DNA of 64,000 bases from Blattamonas nauphoetae (Eukaryota > Preaxostyla > Oxymonadida). The stretch's first letter is position 1; each line of letters opens with the position of its first letter. The stretch spans positions 1 to 64,000 of the forward strand of contig JARBJD010000149.1 in NCBI GenBank assembly GCA_033064195.1, written 5' to 3'. Both the position numbers and the translations under genes were made by a program. The notes below the pieces were generated by a model. That model was not told the DNA's origin. It made no database searches and saw only the letters and a list, made by a program, of their open reading frames with translations. Positions 45,658-56,487 of this stretch are shown here, one piece after another.

Positions 45658-47313
45658 TTGCGTCATTATTGCTTGATATTACAACAATTCACGGATATTA
45701 TACTCAATATTTCTTCATCTCGGAATGAGATGGCCATTAATCGGAGATCACTGAAGAGTGATCCGATCTCAGTTGATTCGATGACCCACGTACTCGTCGC
45801 TCTTATTTCGATGATCAAAGATGGCTACCAATTTGATGAGAATCTTGTCACCAAAATTTCAACTTTCATTTCTTCGCTCAACTACTACCTCACAATTTTG
45901 TACACCTTCGAAGACTTGTTGAAGGCCATTGCTCAAGGCTTCCCAAACTCTGTCGCAGTGTTTGTGGATTGGATCATTATTCTCTTGTCGCTCCCACATC
46001 GATCAATCATCAAAGAGACTCTCTCGCTCGTCACACATTGTTTCAACAAGCAGTCACGGACAAAAGTAAGTGGTCACCCCTTCCTGCATTTATGACCAGA
46101 TGATTTTTCACACTTGTTTCGTAAACACTTCACCCTTTTGAAAGACTGTCATTTTTCAAATATAAAACAAAAAAGAGAATGTGAAGTGGAAATCGAGATG
46201 TTTGATTGAGGAGTCTCCCAAGGTACTTTTGATCGCGGCTGTATCAATCTGTCTCCTCTTCCAAAGAGAGGAGATGTGACCTGTGGAATATGATCCTCCA
46301 CTGAGAACTGTCAGTTTCCGCTCCCTGCAGAGATGATGGATGATCTGAAGCTGAAAAGTGTGATTTCTGTCTTCTTCATCTCACCTCACCCATCCGTGTA
46401 ACTCTCCAGAACTCTTTAACTGCTCTTGAGAGGAGCGGAAACTGACAGTTCTCAGTGGAGGATCATATTCCACAGGTCACATCTCCTCTCTTTGGAAGAG
46501 GAGACAGATTGATACAGCCGCGATCAAAAGTACCTTGGGAGACTCCTCAATCAAACATCTCGATTTCCACTTCACATTCTCTTTTTTGTTTTATATTTGA
46601 AAAATGACAGTCTTTCAAAAGGGTGAAGTGTTTACGAAACAAGTGTGAAAAATCATCTGGTCATAAATGCAGGAAGGGGTGACCACTTACTTTTGTCCGT
46701 GACTGAAGAACCAATCAACAACACAGGAATTTCTTTCCTCAAAACTCATTCCCAGAATCTTTTCGACACCATCTCTTCGAGATCTGTCGATGCTTGCAGA
46801 TAACGGCATCTTGCAAGACATTCTTGCGATGGTTGACAAAGTCATCGACCTCTCTTCAACTGACGATCCTGCCTCGTTCACTTTCGATTCCAATGTTGAC
46901 TTTGAATCAATCCGAGATGTGGTGTTAAAGGAAGTATTCGTCCCATTCGAACCATCTCTGGTCCAGATCAGTCACAATCGTTTTTTAGAGTTGTGGACTT
47001 ATGAGCACTATTTCACGTTCCGAATCGTGTTCTCTCTCTTTGACCGAAGTGCCTTCCACCAACCAACATTGGATTTCATTCGTTCTTCTCACATCCCAAT
47101 GGTCTTCCAAACACTTCTCTCAAAAGTGGAATCCGAAGACATCAATCTCGATATCTTCGAACTGATATCTCGCACGATCAATGAGTGGAGGATTTGTGGA
47201 GACGAAACTGCATCCAGAGGGAAAATGTCGTTGCAATCGCTGGATCAAGTTGGATATCACGAATTGCTCGAACAAACACTTCTTCATGATACATCAACCT
47301 CGAAAGGAAACTC
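45658..47313 (+). CDS. Host gene with helical-repeat-like protein, interrupted by a fold-back element
   Basis: The upstream part (likely from ATG 45730) has SVDSMTHVLVALISMIKDGY and ends HCFNK. The downstream part continues NQSTTQEFLSSKLIPRIF and runs to a GTGAGG donor at 47314. When the 655 bp insert and one AAG are ignored, the two parts join in frame. The protein is Leu/Ile/Phe-rich and alpha-helical, like the ARM/HEAT-type hypothetical families common in these protists, with no catalytic motif. A close paralogue lies tail to tail at 47377-47745. The first exon and the 3' end are uncertain. The 3' part may be cut off where the paralogue fragment begins. Confidence 0.6.
46051..46705. mobile_element. 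655 bp fold-back element with 274 bp arms and AAG duplication
   Basis: The arms 46051-46324 and 46432-46705 are inverted copies that I read as identical, around a 107 bp spacer. Ends read CAGTCACGGACAAAAG. AAG at 46048-46050 and 46706-46708 is the 3 bp target duplication, directly inside a codon-phase-preserved gene. The end contains GTAAGT (46066) and the right copy of AAG gives an acceptor, so the insert could be spliced out. It carries no coding capacity. The transposon superfamily is unclear, since a 3 bp duplication fits CACTA or PIF/Harbinger but the ends do not match well. Confidence 0.85.
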
Positions 47314-47376
47314 TGTGAGGATCCATTCATTCATTTTCCTGACCTCTTTGGGAATTAACTGCCGCATCTTCTCCAA

Positions 47377-47745
47377 TCATCGTTTTCGTTTTGTTCGTTC
47401 TGAACAGCAACGCAGACATTCGCGAACGAGCGACAGAGAATGCCTAAATATCGATGGATGGGTTGAACAGAAGAGCACATTCATCGAATCCACAAACAGT
47501 GCAGTGGGGTCGGGGGAGCCAGATCCAAGGGCTTCCACAACATCATCGCCCAGAGAGAAGAAAGCCTTGAATTCCAACTTGAGCGAAGAAATGAACATTG
47601 AGGCTTTGTTGATAAGTTCCTCATCAAAACAGTAGTCATTTTTGATCATTGAAACAAGAGTGTCAAAGACTAATGCAAGAGAATCAAGCGTGATTGGATC
47701 ATCCGGATTCCACTTCAGAAATGGCGAGTATTCTGGAAGATTCAT
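47377..47745 (-). pseudogene. 5' fragment of a paralogue of the neighbouring host gene
   Basis: It starts MNLPEYSPFLKWNPDDPITL and then aligns with the plus-strand gene (ISMIKDGYQFDENL here reads VSMIKNDYCFDEEL, and HRSIIKETLSLV reads HPSIFRHSLSLV). It lies convergent to its paralogue and ends abruptly after about 120 codons, overlapping what may be the other gene's intron. It is either a truncated copy or one exon of a gene whose remainder is lost. Confidence 0.6.
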
Positions 47746-47863
47746 GTGAAAATGCCGATGAGGAAAAGAAGGGGATACTGTCTTCGTTCTGATTCGAAGT
47801 CACCATTCGAAATTGGAATCTTCAAAGAAAGGCTTCGATCGTTCATTCGTTTGATTCTGAACA

Positions 47864-50800
47864 ATGACAAAATGGGGAATTCAAACCACTATCTTTTCAT
47901 ATATGCTCTTATCCTTCATACACGCCAGACTCTCCCCACTAATCGCCTCGCCGAACAATCTCGGAGAACTTCTCACCAACAAACTCACCCTGATCTCTTC
48001 GATAAACCAATCACAACAGAACAGTTTTCAACTTCATACTGGTAGTTTCCATGGATCACACATAAACATAGAATCTACTTCCTTGGATTTATATGGAGAA
48101 CTGGCCACGACGATCCACACTGGAGATTACGCTGAAAATTCCGACATATCGTCTGGAACTCAGCAAAAAGTTGAAAAACTCGATATACAGCCCATTCCGC
48201 TGTTCATTTTTACAAATACAACCACTAAACTCTCCACTCTATCGTTCGATTGCAGCCTAAAAAACACGCAACTGGCAACTGTCAAATCATCAAAATTATC
48301 CTTGTTGGGTTGTTCAGTTCAATCAAATGAGGATTATTCACCCATTACCATTATTACAGGGATTAATGATCAGGATAATACGATCGTGTTGACATCGTGT
48401 TCACATCATGCCGCAACCCCATCTGTCCGCCCCTGGGTCCATCTTTCAGCAGTTCATTCTCAGCTATCAACCAACCTCGCTTATTTTGGCGTTCCAGAAG
48501 ATTGTATTGCACCCATAGAGAGAACGATCTCAGTTGTCGGGAATACTCTCTCTTCCACTTCCCAACACTTCCCGCTCGGAACAGGACCTCTTCTCGACCT
48601 TTCTTCACACAATCCGCGTGATACCATCGAATTGTTGATAAAAGTGGATTCTAGTCTGTTGACTTCCTCAATCGTCAACGTCACAAGCTGCCCGTGGGAT
48701 GCTGAGAGAGAAATGTCGCACGCTCTCTCACAGCAAGTTGTGTCGTCAAGCGTGACAGAGAGCACAAACCATCTCTCTGGAGCATGCTGCGTCGGAATGA
48801 GCTCGAAAGGAAGCCTCCTTGCTCAGAATGCATCTTTCACGTTCTGCACAGCTGACGTTCCCACATTCGAAAATAATCAGTCGATGACAAGACAAGAACT
48901 GACCGAGGCGCCCACTCTGTACTACTTCAAGAATTGCACATTCCGTGATTTGTCTGGGTCTCTTGGAGGAGCGATTTGTCTCAATGTTGATGCAAGCTTA
49001 CGTGTTGAGAATTGCACTTTCGTCTCATGTCGAGTCGATGGGAATAACTCTGCAGGCGGTGCTGTCTTTGCTTCTAAACTCGGAAATGCAGAAACGACTC
49101 TCACAATCTCCACCAGTGTCTTTCAATCGTGTTTGTCGGCATCAATCGGAGGTGCAGCTTCTTCGTGGAATCTGTCTGCCACATTCAACAAATGTGTTTT
49201 CATCTCGTGCTCGTCAAGCTTGTCTGGTGGAGCGATTCATTATCGGAATCGGACAGCCAATCACAACCACCCCATTCTCCTGGACGCCTGCTGCTTCATC
49301 AATTGTTCATCTGCTGGAACTGGAGGATGTGTGGCCACACAATGTGCTCTTTTGTACGTCACATCATCCTCATTCATCAAATCACACGCTCACGATGGTG
49401 GAAGCCTCTATTCTTCATCTTTGACTTATTTAACAGTTTCCGACAGCATCTTCATCAATTCTACAGCAGACAAAGCTGGCGGCGCAATCGATTTATCTGT
49501 CAACAACTCTTTTGGATGTATTTCAATCTCATCGACTCTGTTCCAGTTTTGCCAACAAACAGACTTCGCTGGGCATGGAGGCGGAGCATTGTGCCTCGGA
49601 AATCTGCCATTCATTCAGCTGGACAGTGTGCACTTCCGTGACTGTTTCTCGAAAGCCAATCGTGGTCATGACGTGAGTTTTGATGGAACGCTGGATTCTT
49701 TTCATTCAGAAGCTGTCGTTCATTGCGATTCCACCTCCAAAAGACCGAATGTCCTCATCGGTGGATCGAAAACAGTCAACAGCACAGTCATCCCATGTCC
49801 GTCGTCCATCGCCAGAGTTGTTTCTCTCACATCCACAATGCTCAACACAACAACGGCCACATTGACGCTGACACTGAATGTCTCTGTCTCATGGAAGGTT
49901 CTTGTCGTTGTTCAGAAATTAGCCACTCCATCCAAAGATGTCAAAACCAATCCCCCACAACTCCTCATCTTCACGTTCGGATCGAGTTCGTATTCAACCG
50001 CAATCCGATCGAAGGAAGGGACCTGCGTCGTCGATCTGAGCCCCGACGGCGTTCTCCAGCCACCTCTCGAAGAATATCGTGTTGTGACTGTCTGCGTGCC
50101 TGGATACGATGTCAGTGTGGCAGACCAACTCATCCCTCTCCCACCCATCCCGAAGATCACAAGCACGACATGCAATCTCGACGGATCGGGACGATATGCT
50201 GTTGTGGAGGTCGCTGGGGTGCTGATCTCGTCAGGCGCGTACTCAGTCCATCTGAAGAACTCGGCGGATCTCTCGTTTGAGATCGTGTTCACCGGGACTT
50301 CGGAGGGCAGCACGTCTGTCTCGGCTGCAGCCCTTCCGCTCGTCGGGTCGAATGCGATGTTGGAATATGGATCGAATTATGAAGTCGACAGTGTTCGCAG
50401 CCTCGCCGATCCAGATCGAAGGATTGAACTGTCCGATGATCTGGCATTCTCTGTTCCTGTCCCCGTTGGTCTGGTTTCTGGAAAAGTGGGAGAACTCGAT
50501 GAAGCAACAGAAAGTTCTCTGAACGTGACGTTTCACTCGTCTGGGCTGATGGGCGACTGCTCGTACAAGCTCGTCCTGACCGATCAATCACACCCTTCCA
50601 TCACCCGCACCATCGATCTCGAAACAGACGCTCTTGGAATGCTCAAAGAACTCACAGTTGTCCTGTTCGACTCAGGAGATGGCCGAGAAGGTCTTGGCCT
50701 GCAATATGGGCACGATTACAAAGTGACGTCGATGGTCGAATCGATGACACAGACACCTGTGTTTGTTGTGGACTTCGTTTTGAGAATGCCTGCCGAGCCA

Positions 50801-51841
50801 AGCAGGATCGTGAATGTTCAATGTTCGCTCGCTGATGATGGACAGAACGCGCTTGTGGTGTTGATTGGCCGAGAAGTGGACGCTGGTGCCTACAACGTCA
50901 TTCTGGACAACGGTGTCGAACTGATCGTTGTCTTCAACGGTTCTCAAACAGCGGAGAGATGCTCTCAAGAGACAAGGGTTCTTGTTGTTGGTGCTGACAA
51001 GATTTTGGCGTTCGGAAGCGTCCACCGCGTCGTCACTGTTCATTTGGTCGGAGATTCTGAGTCGACAGTTCTGATCGACGATCGATTCAACACATTTATG
51101 ATTCCAACTGGTCCTGATGAACCTGTCCGAGTGAAAACGATTTCTTGTTCGAATACAAACTCAAACTGGACCATCGTGACATTGACTGGCACTGGCTTCA
51201 CGCTGAAAGGAACTTACAACTTGTCTCTCTCAGGCGTACCGAAGAACGATCTCCAATCCTCGTCCCCACACCTCCTGACTATCGCTGTGTCCGTATCCGA
51301 AGCTGATGCCACATGCGCATCATCTCTCCCTCTCCAGCTGTACCCAGCTGCAGGAGCAATTCTTCATTATGGATATAACTACACAGCCACACGCCTCACA
51401 AACGGAACGGGGGATGGAATCATTCCGCGCGGAATCTCGTTCACAACTATCGATGAAATCAAACCATCATCCTCAAACGGCTTCGCCCTGTGGCTGATCC
51501 CCCTCTTGTCTGTAGTCTCTCTCATCGGAATCACAATCATCATTTTGTTGGTGATCGTTCTCAAACATCGTCTCCAACCGAAGAAGGCCGCACGTACACA
51601 GGACGAGACGTGGGTGATGGATGAGAAGATGGAAGACATCTCGACATACCGAGAATTCAGCGATGACGACATCATCCACTCCAACAAAGACCAATCTGTT
51701 GCAATGCTCGACAGCCAACAGAACACTTTCGGATTCTCCGATGATGAAAATGGAGTGGAAATGACAGAAACGACCAGACAGGAGAATTCGTGGCTTAATC
51801 ATATCCCGTGCCCCCTCACAAAAATTTCCAAATATGCCTGA
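47864..51841 (+). CDS. Large surface protein: parallel beta-helix repeats, Ig-like repeats, one membrane anchor
   Basis: A 1325-residue open frame from ATG 47864. Residues 1-25 form a likely signal peptide (IFSYMLLSFIHARLSPL). Residues about 330-640 hold right-handed beta-helix turns (Pbl/PbH1-like) with the recurrent pattern x-x-C-x-F-x-x-C-x-S and GGAI/GGAV turns. Residues about 650-1220 contain about five beta-sandwich modules of roughly 110 residues (pattern I-x-x-x-x-C-x-L ... V-x-G ... Y-x-V). A membrane helix at about 1240-1265 (LWLIPLLSVVSLIGITIIIL) is followed by an acidic cytosolic tail. Proteins of this build are greatly expanded in Blattamonas-like oxymonads and are thought to act at the cell surface. 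It is the only long undamaged host gene in the window and ends at TGA. Confidence 0.85.
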   Translation: MTKWGIQTTIFSYMLLSFIHARLSPLIASPNNLGELLTNKLTLISSINQSQQNSFQLHTGSFHGSHINIESTSLDLYGELATTIHTGDYAENSDISSGTQQKVEKLDIQPIPLFIFTNTTTKLSTLSFDCSLKNTQLATVKSSKLSLLGCSVQSNEDYSPITIITGINDQDNTIVLTSCSHHAATPSVRPWVHLSAVHSQLSTNLAYFGVPEDCIAPIERTISVVGNTLSSTSQHFPLGTGPLLDLSSHNPRDTIELLIKVDSSLLTSSIVNVTSCPWDAEREMSHALSQQVVSSSVTESTNHLSGACCVGMSSKGSLLAQNASFTFCTADVPTFENNQSMTRQELTEAPTLYYFKNCTFRDLSGSLGGAICLNVDASLRVENCTFVSCRVDGNNSAGGAVFASKLGNAETTLTISTSVFQSCLSASIGGAASSWNLSATFNKCVFISCSSSLSGGAIHYRNRTANHNHPILLDACCFINCSSAGTGGCVATQCALLYVTSSSFIKSHAHDGGSLYSSSLTYLTVSDSIFINSTADKAGGAIDLSVNNSFGCISISSTLFQFCQQTDFAGHGGGALCLGNLPFIQLDSVHFRDCFSKANRGHDVSFDGTLDSFHSEAVVHCDSTSKRPNVLIGGSKTVNSTVIPCPSSIARVVSLTSTMLNTTTATLTLTLNVSVSWKVLVVVQKLATPSKDVKTNPPQLLIFTFGSSSYSTAIRSKEGTCVVDLSPDGVLQPPLEEYRVVTVCVPGYDVSVADQLIPLPPIPKITSTTCNLDGSGRYAVVEVAGVLISSGAYSVHLKNSADLSFEIVFTGTSEGSTSVSAAALPLVGSNAMLEYGSNYEVDSVRSLADPDRRIELSDDLAFSVPVPVGLVSGKVGELDEATESSLNVTFHSSGLMGDCSYKLVLTDQSHPSITRTIDLETDALGMLKELTVVLFDSGDGREGLGLQYGHDYKVTSMVESMTQTPVFVVDFVLRMPAEPSRIVNVQCSLADDGQNALVVLIGREVDAGAYNVILDNGVELIVVFNGSQTAERCSQETRVLVVGADKILAFGSVHRVVTVHLVGDSESTVLIDDRFNTFMIPTGPDEPVRVKTISCSNTNSNWTIVTLTGTGFTLKGTYNLSLSGVPKNDLQSSSPHLLTIAVSVSEADATCASSLPLQLYPAAGAILHYGYNYTATRLTNGTGDGIIPRGISFTTIDEIKPSSSNGFALWLIPLLSVVSLIGITIIILLVIVLKHRLQPKKAARTQDETWVMDEKMEDISTYREFSDDDIIHSNKDQSVAMLDSQQNTFGFSDDENGVEMTETTRQENSWLNHIPCPLTKISKYA

Positions 51842-51936
51842 TTTTGCATAATAAACACACTTTTGAAGAAATTTTGTGATTTTGAGGGCGAAAAAAAGCT
51901 GCCCATTTTGGCTCGATCCAGCCCATTATTTGTTTC

Positions 51937-52082
51937 AACACTTCACAAAGATCCTTTTTTCTATGGTACTTTTGAGAATTCACCAATAGTCTTCACAGCC
52001 CCCCCCTGCTCTTGAGCGGGGGGCTGTGAAGACTATCCGACACTATGAAAAAGTGTCTGGAAAAAGGATCGGGTGAAGTGTA
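51937..52082. repeat. Imperfect palindrome of about 146 bp, MITE-like
   Basis: The outer arms ACACTTCAC...GATCCTTTTT pair with their complement at the right end. The inner arms ATAGTCTTCACAGCCCCCC pair perfectly around CCTGCTCTTGAGC. It lies between the 3' end of the beta-helix gene and the pogo element. A transcript could form a strong hairpin. It may be a small MITE or a 3' processing structure. Confidence 0.7.
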
Positions 52083-52200
52083 GATGAATTTATATCTCCA
52101 AAACCCGGTCTCAAATCCGAAAATAATAGCGAAAATATCGTGAAATGGTATAAAATCAAGCAACTGTTAAAATATTGGAGGGGGGCACGGGGTCGGATTA

Positions 52201-54231
52201 TAGTAGTAAAAGAACTCGTGAATGTAAAATAAGTCGAACCTTTCTTGATACCGCGTCCTGGTGGTCCATCAATAGGAGAGCCATTTTCACATCAAATATC
52301 CAATTTTAGGAATTTGAAAAAATTCTAGATGCACCAGCAAGAATGGAACAATGTAAAAATGAGGTGAATAAAGGTTAAAGTTAGTTTACAGTCTGATTCT
52401 AGTCATCGAAGTCGTCAGCAAAATATTGCACTTTTTTCCGTGGTGAGTACGCCAAGTTAGTCATGTGTTCGGAATCAGCTGGTGACCCTTCACTGCTGTG
52501 TCGTTTGACAGGTGTGATCTCTGGGGTGACTTGTATAGCTGGTTGAGAGCGGATTTTTGTTTTCACACAAACAAAATCTGTGATTTTTTTCTGGCGAGGC
52601 GTTTTATCTTGATCAGTATTCTGTGAGGGGGAGAGGAGACTACCTCTCGCTGTTGGTTCCTCGTTCGGAGGAGATAGTTGTCTTTGTGACTCAGAGGGAG
52701 GGTTTTTGGAATGGATTCGGTCCTTTGCCTTGTATGCCTTCTTCACCAGTTTCGACCGTGTATTGAGAAGAACGTCTAAATCGAGTGGTCGGAGTCCGGT
52801 TGCTCTGAAGGAGCCCATGATTAGGCTCTTCTGGAATGCTGATGAAATTGCATCCGGCAACACGTCCGCTAAGGCCCTTCTGAATTCCCGAATTCCACCA
52901 TTGGATGGTGGAGCGAACAATTTTTGCAATTTTTGCTTTAAGACCGCGAAAGGAAACTGATCCAGTGGTTGAGTTACATGAGTTGTATGTGCTGGAAGGA
53001 TGAGGATATGGATTTTGAGGGAGTTGGCGAGGTTGATAATGTCTTGGCTGTGTCTTGTCTGAAGACCATCCATGATCAAAAGTGCATGTGAGCGACTTTT
53101 GTTAATACTGCGCCTTTGCTGGTCGATTTGTGGTAGAACAAACTTTTCCATGATTTCATTGTATGACACTTGATTTATCCAGCCCATTTTTCTGCAAAGC
53201 ACGTGAAAGTGGTGATTGCTCAGATCCGTAAATTCCTTTGGGATTGTTGCACTCGGCCATAAGATCACAGGATCAAGACGGGATCCATGCGAAGATACAC
53301 AGGCGCACAGGGTAGCATTTTCGATGCGCGGAGGCGATGGCAGAAGAGCGTTTGCATGATTTGGGGTCGACACGAGCAGACTTTTATCGTCAATACTGAT
53401 GCGAAGCGATGATTCGTCGAAGTTATACATCAGATTGGGATCGATCTGATAACGTTCTATCACCCGTCCCACGAGAGAAATCCACTCTAGAAGTGTTGCC
53501 TCCGTTGTATTATCGATGCGTTCGATCGCAATGAAGAGTGGTTTATACTGGATAAAGAGATTTTGACGACCCAACCACGCGTTCAACCATTGCTTGCTCA
53601 TGATTGGCTTCCCTTCATCGAATCTAACGCTTTTCTTCCAGATGGTATTTGCCTTTAGCATGAAAGATCAAAAAAAATGGCACACTTGTTCGAGTATATC
53701 TCTTTTTTTCACATGACCATCAAACTCGATCTTTTCAAGACAGTAGGTCAACAGTTCCAGTTCATCACTGTGTGTGAGTTTGCCAGGTCGATGGGCCACC
53801 CCAATTTCTCGGTGTTCATTCATCGCACGGATTCCTCTTTTAAGTTGGCCTTCGGTGCAAACCCCTGCTTTGACAACATCTTCGTGACGAACTGCCTGCT
53901 CATTGTAGAGTTTAGCCCCTTTGGACGCTGAATTGGGGAGATTTCTGTAGTCCACAGTAGCGATTATACGCGATATTTCTTTTTGGGTGAGATACTCACT
54001 CATTTCTAAAAAGTGTTGGGCACTGACTCGTCCGACTTCCGGAGATTTGCTCAGATATTCACGATTTTTCAGGAAATACACGAAGACGAAGATATTTTGC
54101 GAGGTGCATTCAATTCAATGTGGAACATGAAGTCTATTCCACGCAATCTCAACGAAAGATGATCTTCTCAACCATGAGAAATATGGTGATATGTATGCGT
54201 TATTTTACTTTCACGACTTCTTTTACTACTA
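52201..54231 (-). mobile_element. pogo/Tigger-type DNA transposon, 2031 bp
   Basis: Terminal inverted repeats of about 33 bp begin TAGTAGTAAAAGAASTCGTG, flanked by TA at 52199-52200 and 54232-54233. TA duplication and a CENP-B-type transposase define the pogo group of Tc1/mariner. Two or three mismatches between the ends suggest a fairly young insertion. Its right end lies 30 bp from the start of the next element. Confidence 0.88.
52399..54081 (-). pseudogene. pogo transposase with one in-frame stop
   Basis: The N-terminal 137 codons (from ATG 54081) hold the Psq/CENP-B-type helix-turn-helix region (SKGAKLYNEQAVRHEDVVKA). After a single TGA at about 53664 the same frame continues for 420 codons. 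It contains WLNAWLGR, the first catalytic Asp in YNFDESSLRI, the second in ALLIMDGLQTRHS, and the HTTHVTQPLD signature with the third Asp. A Ser/Lys-rich tail follows. The single stop could be a mutation or a sequencing error. Read as it stands, no full transposase is made. Confidence 0.85.
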
Positions 54232-54261
54232 TATGCCGAATTCGTCCAGGCCGGCGTAGTA

Positions 54262-55715
54262 TACTGCCCGACACGACGTCCTGATCCGGCTGTAAAACGG
54301 ATGTATTTTTCTGAATAGAGGCACAATGTGGTTCAATTTTCTATGAATACTAATTTTGAGAGTTAGACACAGTTTGACAATAAAGTAGAAACCAAAAAAT
54401 TCTGTGTGACGCGAAAACTGTAAAATAAAAAAAATGATGGTCATGATGTTCGCGACATGACATCTGATCCACTTCATCCAGCTCGACCACTCTAATATTT
54501 CGTCATTTTTCCTTCACGAGAGTAACACTCGAGGAGGCGGTCACCGTATGAGAGAACGATGTTGTCGATACTTTCTTGTGGGATCGATTTCCAGCATCTC
54601 ACGATTGCTTTCCGCAGTGAGTCAATTGTGTCATAAACTTCGAAATTCTCATATAATTTGGTAGTGAGCATTGCCCAGACGTGTTCAATTGGGTTCAAGT
54701 CGCTAGAGAGAGGTGGAAGGAATTTGTGACTGATATTCGCCAATTCAATTCGGGGAAGTTCCGTTTTATTCTTGTGCCAACCCGCATTATCGCTCAGAAG
54801 GACCCGTGTGTCGAGTGGAGGGTCCATCTGAGCGTTTGTGAGTCCGTTGATGAGGGCATCTGTGTAGATTCTGCCGTTGATGTTCTCTTCTGTGATGAAG
54901 AGATTGCTTTTGAACCCAACTCCAACACATCCCCAAATGTTGAGTTTGATTGGATGAGCGCGTGATTCTGATTCGGGTCGTTGTGTGTCTTTCTCACTTA
55001 ATGACCGGTAATACTTATCTGGTCCTCTCCCTCTCACAGTTTTCTCGTCGTCAAATAGACACAGGTCAGGAAGATAGCCTTTTGAAAGAGTCTCTTTGGC
55101 GAAGTCGAATCTGTTTTTGATGTGGTGTGGTTGGAAGGGGGAACTTAATGATGTTTGTGGAGACCTATTTTGTTTGCTTTCAGGAAGCGTTGGAAGGAAC
55201 GGTCGGATCCTGGCAATTTGAGATCTCTTTTCAATTGGATTGCGGAGCTGTATGTTTTGTTCTTGATCGCAAGCTGGACATTTTTGAGTGTTTTGTTGGG
55301 ATAGAGGTGTGACTGGGGTTTATGATTCACAACTCGCGGTCGATCGGTGACGATGAGAGTGTGAGAGTACTTTGAGACTGTGTTGACAGAGACTTTCAGA
55401 TGGCGAGCTGTTTCATTTCTTCCTTTGCCTTTCCTTCGTTCTTTCTGAATCTTTCTTTGATTCGACAGAGACAATCTTGGAACCATTGTTGAGCGCAATC
55501 AGAGGCGAATCACGTGTCCTGTCGTTCTACGAATGTCCCCCAACTTTAGTATTTCACGTCATTCTCTTCTACTGTTCACTACAGTTCTTTCAAAAAAATT
55601 CAGGAGATGTCTAACCCCGTGGAGTTGAAGTAAGTGAAAAAGGAACTCTCATCTCTCTCTTGTTCTGTCAAAAATCAAAAAATACAGCCGGATCAGGTCG
55701 TCGTGTCGGGCAGTA
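54262..55715 (-). mobile_element. Tc1/mariner transposon, 1454 bp
   Basis: Inverted ends of 33 bp begin TACTGCCCGACACGACGWCC and differ at one or two positions. TA flanks at 54260-54261 and 55716-55717 are the target duplication. It carries one transposase gene. Size, ends and target site are typical of the superfamily. Confidence 0.9.
54492..55498 (-). pseudogene. Tc1/mariner transposase with one frameshift
   Basis: The N-terminal 118 codons carry the paired helix-turn-helix region (RKIQKERRKGKGRNETARHL then VNTVSKYSHTL). After a frame change near 55145 the catalytic part follows. It has the first Asp in CLFDDEKTVRGRG, the second in VLLSDNAGWHKNK, and the third catalytic position in PPLSSDLNPIEHVWAML (SDLNPIEHVW, a DDE-type Glu). 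The C-terminal helix is complete to KMTKY. A one-base change separates an otherwise complete protein, so the copy is recent or the base call is wrong. Confidence 0.87.
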
Positions 55716-55902
55716 TAATCCTTCATTTCTCGATTTATGTTGTGTCTGGGGGATTTTCGCTGATCTGTCCGATCTCAGAAATTAAGGAAAATTGTGCGAA
55801 AAGAAGAGGCAAATATGGTGTGGTGGATATAAAAGATAAAGATTACTAAAGAGGACTTAGACAAAAATAACGGAATGAAACAGAAACACAAGAAACGAAT
55901 TC

Positions 55903-56487
55903 AAATCCGTTTCAGCCACAGCACGTCCACCGTGAAAGCGACCGTGCCTGTGACAGCAGTGGTGAGGGCGAGGCAGAGAGGAGAAGGGAGGTCAGTGAAG
56001 ACACCCGGTTGTGCCTCATCGTCCACAAACAATCTGGCTCTTCTCCTCGACATGTTTACTTGGATTGCTGCAGTCTGTCCATTTCGCAAGCACTTCTTGT
56101 TCGTCCCTGCTGGCTTGAACTCGCCTCCCTTCCACATCTGCCCTGTCTTCAACACAAACCCTCCGCCACTGCCGTCTGCCCACGAGCCACACGACTTTTG
56201 GGTGGCGTTCGGGCGGAGTGGATGTTTGAGATAGCCAAGCACTGAAAAGAGGGAAGGAAGAGGAGAGCAGAGAGAGGATAGATGGACAGTGAGACAGGAG
56301 AATGAGCGAGAGAGAGTGAGAAAAGAAGAGAGAAAGCAAACAGAGGTTCGCGAAGAGGCTGGACGTGCCTCTGATCTTCAACTCCCACTCTCCTTCCGTG
56401 AGTGGTGCCGTGAATGCTGTTCGGAATCCCATCAATTTGGGTGTTGACACTCTCGCAGTGAGGACGAGCGGCGACGTGTGGTGGCTG
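55903..56487 (-). CDS. SPRY multi-module gene, 3' part
   Basis: Continues the gene at 60560-62060 after the Mutator-like insert. The linker exon ends EGEWELKIRGTS, and an intron of about 110 nt follows (about 56240-56350). The third SPRY module runs LGYLKHPLRPN, KSCGSWADGSGGGFVLKTGQ, AAIQVNMSRRRARLFVDDE to LKRI and the TGA stop at 55903. SPRY/B30.2 domains are beta-sandwich binding modules. Removing the insert and one 9 bp copy restores the frame (LQTLDETSHHTSPLVL). Confidence 0.75.

Noticed and set aside
48363-50591. Antisense frames within the surface-protein gene
   Set aside because: Shadows of a well-supported 1325-codon gene, without start context or domains of their own.
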